DNA from: an uncultured Ruminococcus sp.
GTDB lineage: Bacteria > Bacillota > Clostridia > Oscillospirales > Ruminococcaceae
DNA: 64,000 nucleotides
Direction of reading: 5' to 3'
Assembly: GCA_944388405.1 (NCBI GenBank)
Contig: CALXIQ010000006.1
Location: 1 to 64,000, forward strand
Positions 61,354-64,000 of the stretch are shown in pieces (within the stretch, counting starts at the first letter, position 1; the number at the start of each line of letters is the position of its first letter). The notes under the pieces are model-generated. The model searched no databases, was not told where the DNA came from, and saw only the letters and a list, made by a program, of their open reading frames with translations. The position numbers and the translations under genes are program-made.

Positions 61354-62148
61354 ATGAACAGCAATGAAAAAAACGCACAGCGGTTTACCGGCTTTGCGGA
61401 GGTTTATGAAAAAGCCCGTCCGTCGGTTCCTTTGTATCCCGTCAGGGTGATATGCTCATACCTGGGAAAAAAGCCGGAGGTCGTAGTTGACCTGGGCTGC
61501 GGCACGGGACTTTCCACCACCGTATGGGAATCGGCAGCCGACAGGGTAGTGGGCATCGAGCCCAGCGGCGACATGATTGCCATAGCCCGCCAAAAAACCT
61601 GTGAGAATGCCGAATTTATACAAGCCTACGCCGACAACACCACCCTGCCCGATAATTTTGCCGACGTTGCAGTGTGCTCCCAGTCTTTTCACTGGATGGA
61701 GCCTGTAGCCACATTGAAAGAAGTCAACAGAATTTTAAAACCGGGCGGCGTGTTTGCCACCATCGACTGCGACTGGCCGCCTGTTACCCTCTGGCAAGCT
61801 GAAAAGGCATACATGACCCTTTACCGCAAGGTTAAGGATATAGAATCCACGGCAGCCATAAACTCCACCTTTGTCAGATACAGCAAAAACAATCATCTGA
61901 AAAACATTCAGAACAGCGGATATTTCAGATACTCCCGTGAGATTTTGTTTTCAAACACTGAAAAATGCACTGCCAAACGGTTTGTAAACATAATTCTCAG
62001 TCAGGGCAGCCTTCAGGCTATTTTAAAGCGGTCGCCTGCACTTATCCAAAACGACATCAAAGCATTTACAGATACTATAAACTCTATTTATGGCGACAGC
62101 GAGTTTGACATTGATTTTTGCTACCGCATGAGAATAGGAATAAAATAA
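61354..62148 (+). CDS. class I SAM-dependent methyltransferase
   Basis: A 264-aa methyltransferase. FTGFAEVYEKARPSVPLYPV is typical of the UbiE/BioC-like small-molecule group. Motif I is VVVDLGCGTGLST, acidic loop VVGIEPSGDM, with SQSFHWMEP and NRILKPGGVFATID. The substrate is unknown. It probably forms an operon with the thioesterase. AAAGAAAGG lies before the ATG. Confidence 0.87.
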   Translation: MNSNEKNAQRFTGFAEVYEKARPSVPLYPVRVICSYLGKKPEVVVDLGCGTGLSTTVWESAADRVVGIEPSGDMIAIARQKTCENAEFIQAYADNTTLPDNFADVAVCSQSFHWMEPVATLKEVNRILKPGGVFATIDCDWPPVTLWQAEKAYMTLYRKVKDIESTAAINSTFVRYSKNNHLKNIQNSGYFRYSREILFSNTEKCTAKRFVNIILSQGSLQAILKRSPALIQNDIKAFTDTINSIYGDSEFDIDFCYRMRIGIK

Positions 62149-62163
62149 CAGGGCATTATAAAA

Positions 62164-62202
62164 GGCTGCCGCACCGTTTATTTTGGTGCGGCAGCCCTTT
62201 TT
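62164..62202 (+). terminator. terminator between the methyltransferase and CE2 genes
   Basis: ggctgccgcacc pairs with ggtgcggcagcc, followed by ctttttac. It also reads as a terminator on the minus strand. Confidence 0.85.
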
Positions 62203-62221
62203 ACTGCTTATTTAATTTAAA

Positions 62222-63396
62222 TTAAGACCAGCCCATCTCAGTGTTGATAGCTTCAACCAGCAGGTCGGAAGCTTTTTCATGAGTAGCCTCGGTGAGGTGA
62301 TAATCAGCTGCAAGACCGTCGGCCGACTGCTGATTTTCAAACTGTACGCAAACGATATTATCATCGCCTGTTTCCTCGGTGTAGTTGTAAACCGCATATT
62401 CAATGCTGGGATAGAGGTTAGCTCCCATTATTCCCAGAGTGCAGAATATTTTTGCGTCGGGGTTGTTTTCACGTATAGTTTTCAGAAATTCCGTGTAAGC
62501 CGCAGCAAAGGTATCCATCTTCTCCTGAGTGTTGCAGTAGCTTGCATCGTTGGTGCCAAGGTTTATAACTATGCAATCAGGGGTAAACTTTGCAAAATCC
62601 CAGGCTATATCGGAAGGTCTTTCACCGTTTGCAAAGGTGTTGTAGCAAAATCCCAGCGTTTCGTAATATGGCGGGATAGTCTGATTGTCAACTATATTTT
62701 CGGGATTAGCCGTATAGCCCGAAATAATTCCGTAGCCGCTTATTGAAACAAGGCTGTAATCAGCGTCAAGCTTCTCGGCAGTCTTGTATGCGTACGCCTT
62801 TGTGCAGTCCTCGGTAGCAGTGCTGAAGCTGTGAGTGGGATCCTCATCGTCAACTCCGTAGCCGCAGGTTATGGAATCGCCGATAAATTCAATCTTATGC
62901 TCCTTTTCCTCTGTAGGGGCAATGCTGCCGCCGTTAAGCTCCAGATTTCTGATTCCGATGTTGGACATTGCGCACTCGGAAAGCTTTACGATTTTGATTT
63001 CGGCAGTTTCCTCACTCTCCGACTCGAAAAGCACTACGTCCTTTTCTCTTTCATCCATCATAAAGTCCTGAGTTCTTTCGCCGTTTACATATACCGCCAT
63101 TCTCGCTTCGTTGTTGCCTGTTCCTGCGCCGGCGTCGCCAACAAACTGAACCTCAAGCTTGGTTCCGGTGTATGTAAACTCAGCCCCCGTACCGGAAAAA
63201 CCAGATACAGGGTATCGTCCGCAAGATAGGTTCTTCCCAGCAGTTTAACGTTTGAGCTGTCTAAAACGGGATAGCTCATAGTCACACTCTCCTCTTCATT
63301 GCTACTTACGCTTTCGTCGGAATCATTGTTTCCGCAGGAGGCAAAAAGCATTGTTCCTGCAAGTAAAACCGACAGCAAAGCCGCAGATTTCTTCAT
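62222..63396 (-). pseudogene. CE2-type acetyl esterase lipoprotein, frameshifted
   Basis: Two overlapping frames together make one protein. The start (63396) gives a lipoprotein signal ending MLFASC and an N-terminal jelly-roll start, NVKLLGRTYLADDTLYLVF. It then shifts at an A5 run (63196-63200; T5 in the coding sense). Adding one T restores SGTGAEFTYTGTKLEVQFVG and joins the second frame, whose SGNH esterase has the Ser in IEFIGDSITCGYGVD, INLGTNDASY and a terminal ADYHLTEATHEKA. This is the CE2 family, which deacetylates xylan or mannan. As read, the gene is broken; a homopolymer sequencing error is possible. Confidence 0.85.
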
Positions 63397-63425
63397 ATTA
63401 ACCAGCTCCTTTCAGCTATGACCTT

Positions 63426-63454
63426 ATTATATCACATTAAAACCTAAAATGCAA
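63426..63454 (-). promoter_or_regulatory. CE2 gene promoter
   Basis: Minus strand TTGCAT, 17 bp, TATAAT. It supports transcription of the frameshifted gene. Confidence 0.75.
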
Positions 63455-63566
63455 CCGTTTACACAAATAAAGCAGCTTTTTTGACCTATCCCGACATAAA
63501 AACAAACTCCGCCTGAACTCCGGGAAAACGGGAGAAAATCAACGCCGGCAGTCCCGTTTATCGCCA

Positions 63567-63603
63567 CAGCAAAAAACGGCGCAACCTTCAAGGTTACACC
63601 GTT
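63567..63603 (-). terminator. rplQ terminator
   Basis: On the minus strand, AACGGTGTAACCT pairs with AGGTTGCGCCGTT, followed by TTTTT. It ends the ribosomal operon to the right. Confidence 0.85.
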
Positions 63604-63614
63604 TTGATTTGATA

Positions 63615-63956
63615 TTATACCAACTGAATTATAGCCATTTCTGCAGCGTCGCCGCGGCGGGGTCCGATCTTTATGATCTTTGTATAACCGCCGTTTCTTC
63701 CCGAATAGGAAGGAGCAATGTCATCAAAAAGCTTCTTGGCTACGCTTTCTTTTGTGATGTAGGAAAGCGCCTGACGCTTTGAATGAAGGTCGCCCGCTTT
63801 GCCTAAAGTAATCATCTTTTCGGTCATAGCGCTAACCTCTTTAGCTCTTGTTACAGTTGTTTCAATCTTACCGTTTTCAAGAAGGTATGTGACCATTGCT
63901 CTGAGCATTGCCTTTCTGTGGTCAGTAGCCCTTCCCAGCTTTCTTGTGCCTGGCAT
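63615..63956 (-). CDS. rplQ: 50S ribosomal protein L17
   Basis: A 113-aa ribosomal protein. It shows [52 protein letters not shown] and a C terminus ending [23 protein letters not shown], full length. GGAG precedes the ATG. It is normally the last gene of the rpoA operon, which would lie beyond the right edge. Confidence 0.97.
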   Translation of the reverse strand: MPGTRKLGRATDHRKAMLRAMVTYLLENGKIETTVTRAKEVSAMTEKMITLGKAGDLHSKRQALSYITKESVAKKLFDDIAPSYSGRNGGYTKIIKIGPRRGDAAEMAIIQLV

Positions 63957-64000
63957 AGATATTCACTCCTTACATTATTTATCTTCTTCAGAACTGAGGT

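Noticed and set aside
63085..63396. Independent 103-aa lipoprotein at the CE2 5' end
   Set aside because: Its out-of-frame tail (after VF) is meaningless, and restoring one base joins it to the esterase.
1..64000. CRISPR arrays, tRNA/rRNA genes, prophage or IS elements
   Set aside because: No regularly spaced repeats with spacers, no tRNA cloverleaf or rRNA stretches, and no transposase or phage genes were seen.

Overview
The window looks like a chromosome segment of a plant-polysaccharide-degrading anaerobic Firmicute (Clostridia, Oscillospiraceae; closest in feel to Ruminococcus, e.g. R. albus). This is an inference from gene content: SpoVT and the SMS-type SufCB pair, a group B-like [FeFe] hydrogenase, cellobiose 2-epimerase, a GH130 mannooligosaccharide phosphorylase, GH5 cellulase/mannanase lipoproteins, sigma-A promoters with 17-bp spacers, and AGGAGG-type ribosome binding sites. 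Genes lie on both strands in short operons. No rRNA, tRNA, CRISPR array, intact insertion sequence or prophage was seen.

Layout. 0-5.4 kb: lipoprotein, short-chain dehydrogenase, divergent flavin reductase/HxlR regulator with repeated operators, HAD phosphatase, a repeat-rich gap, and spoVT with a small ORF in front. 5.4-13.4 kb: nadE, an SH3 membrane protein, typA, a CTAG-rich repeat block and secA. 13.4-18 kb: DUF1015, cellobiose 2-epimerase, PHP phosphoesterase and a GH5_4 cellulase. 18-29 kb: hydrogenase, pth-mfd, minimal Suf operon, GH130 phosphorylase, rny. 29-34 kb: a T-box leader in front of a small membrane protein, a methyltransferase and thrS, then a zinc hydrolase and a lone MazF. 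34-42.3 kb: amino-acid ABC transporter, cation antiporter, GtrA, two internally deleted pseudogenes, a flavoprotein, a lipoprotein/CBS pair and a D,D-carboxypeptidase. 42.5-48.7 kb (minus strand): amt-glnK behind an attenuator-like leader, a SirTM sirtuin/zinc macrodomain/DUF1848 operon, an MBL-like protein and a thioredoxin. 49-57 kb: GH5_8 mannanase lipoprotein, a 1364-aa membrane-anchored VWA protein with an Ig-like membrane partner, and a Nudix hydrolase. 57-64 kb: ZIP transporter, arsR-HMA-P1B ATPase metal operon, thioesterase, methyltransferase, a frameshifted CE2 acetyl esterase and rplQ.

Functional themes. Mannan/glucan use is spread over several loci (GH5_8 mannanase, GH5_4 glucanase, CE2 deacetylase, GH130 phosphorylase, cellobiose 2-epimerase). 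Zinc/cadmium homeostasis is concentrated at 57-61 kb. The most unusual locus is the three-gene protein ADP-ribosylation operon at 44.7-47.2 kb. Also notable are the HxlR-type operator repeated 35 kb away in front of a damaged reductase gene, the VWA/Ig pair, and the structured leaders of amt, arsR and thrS.
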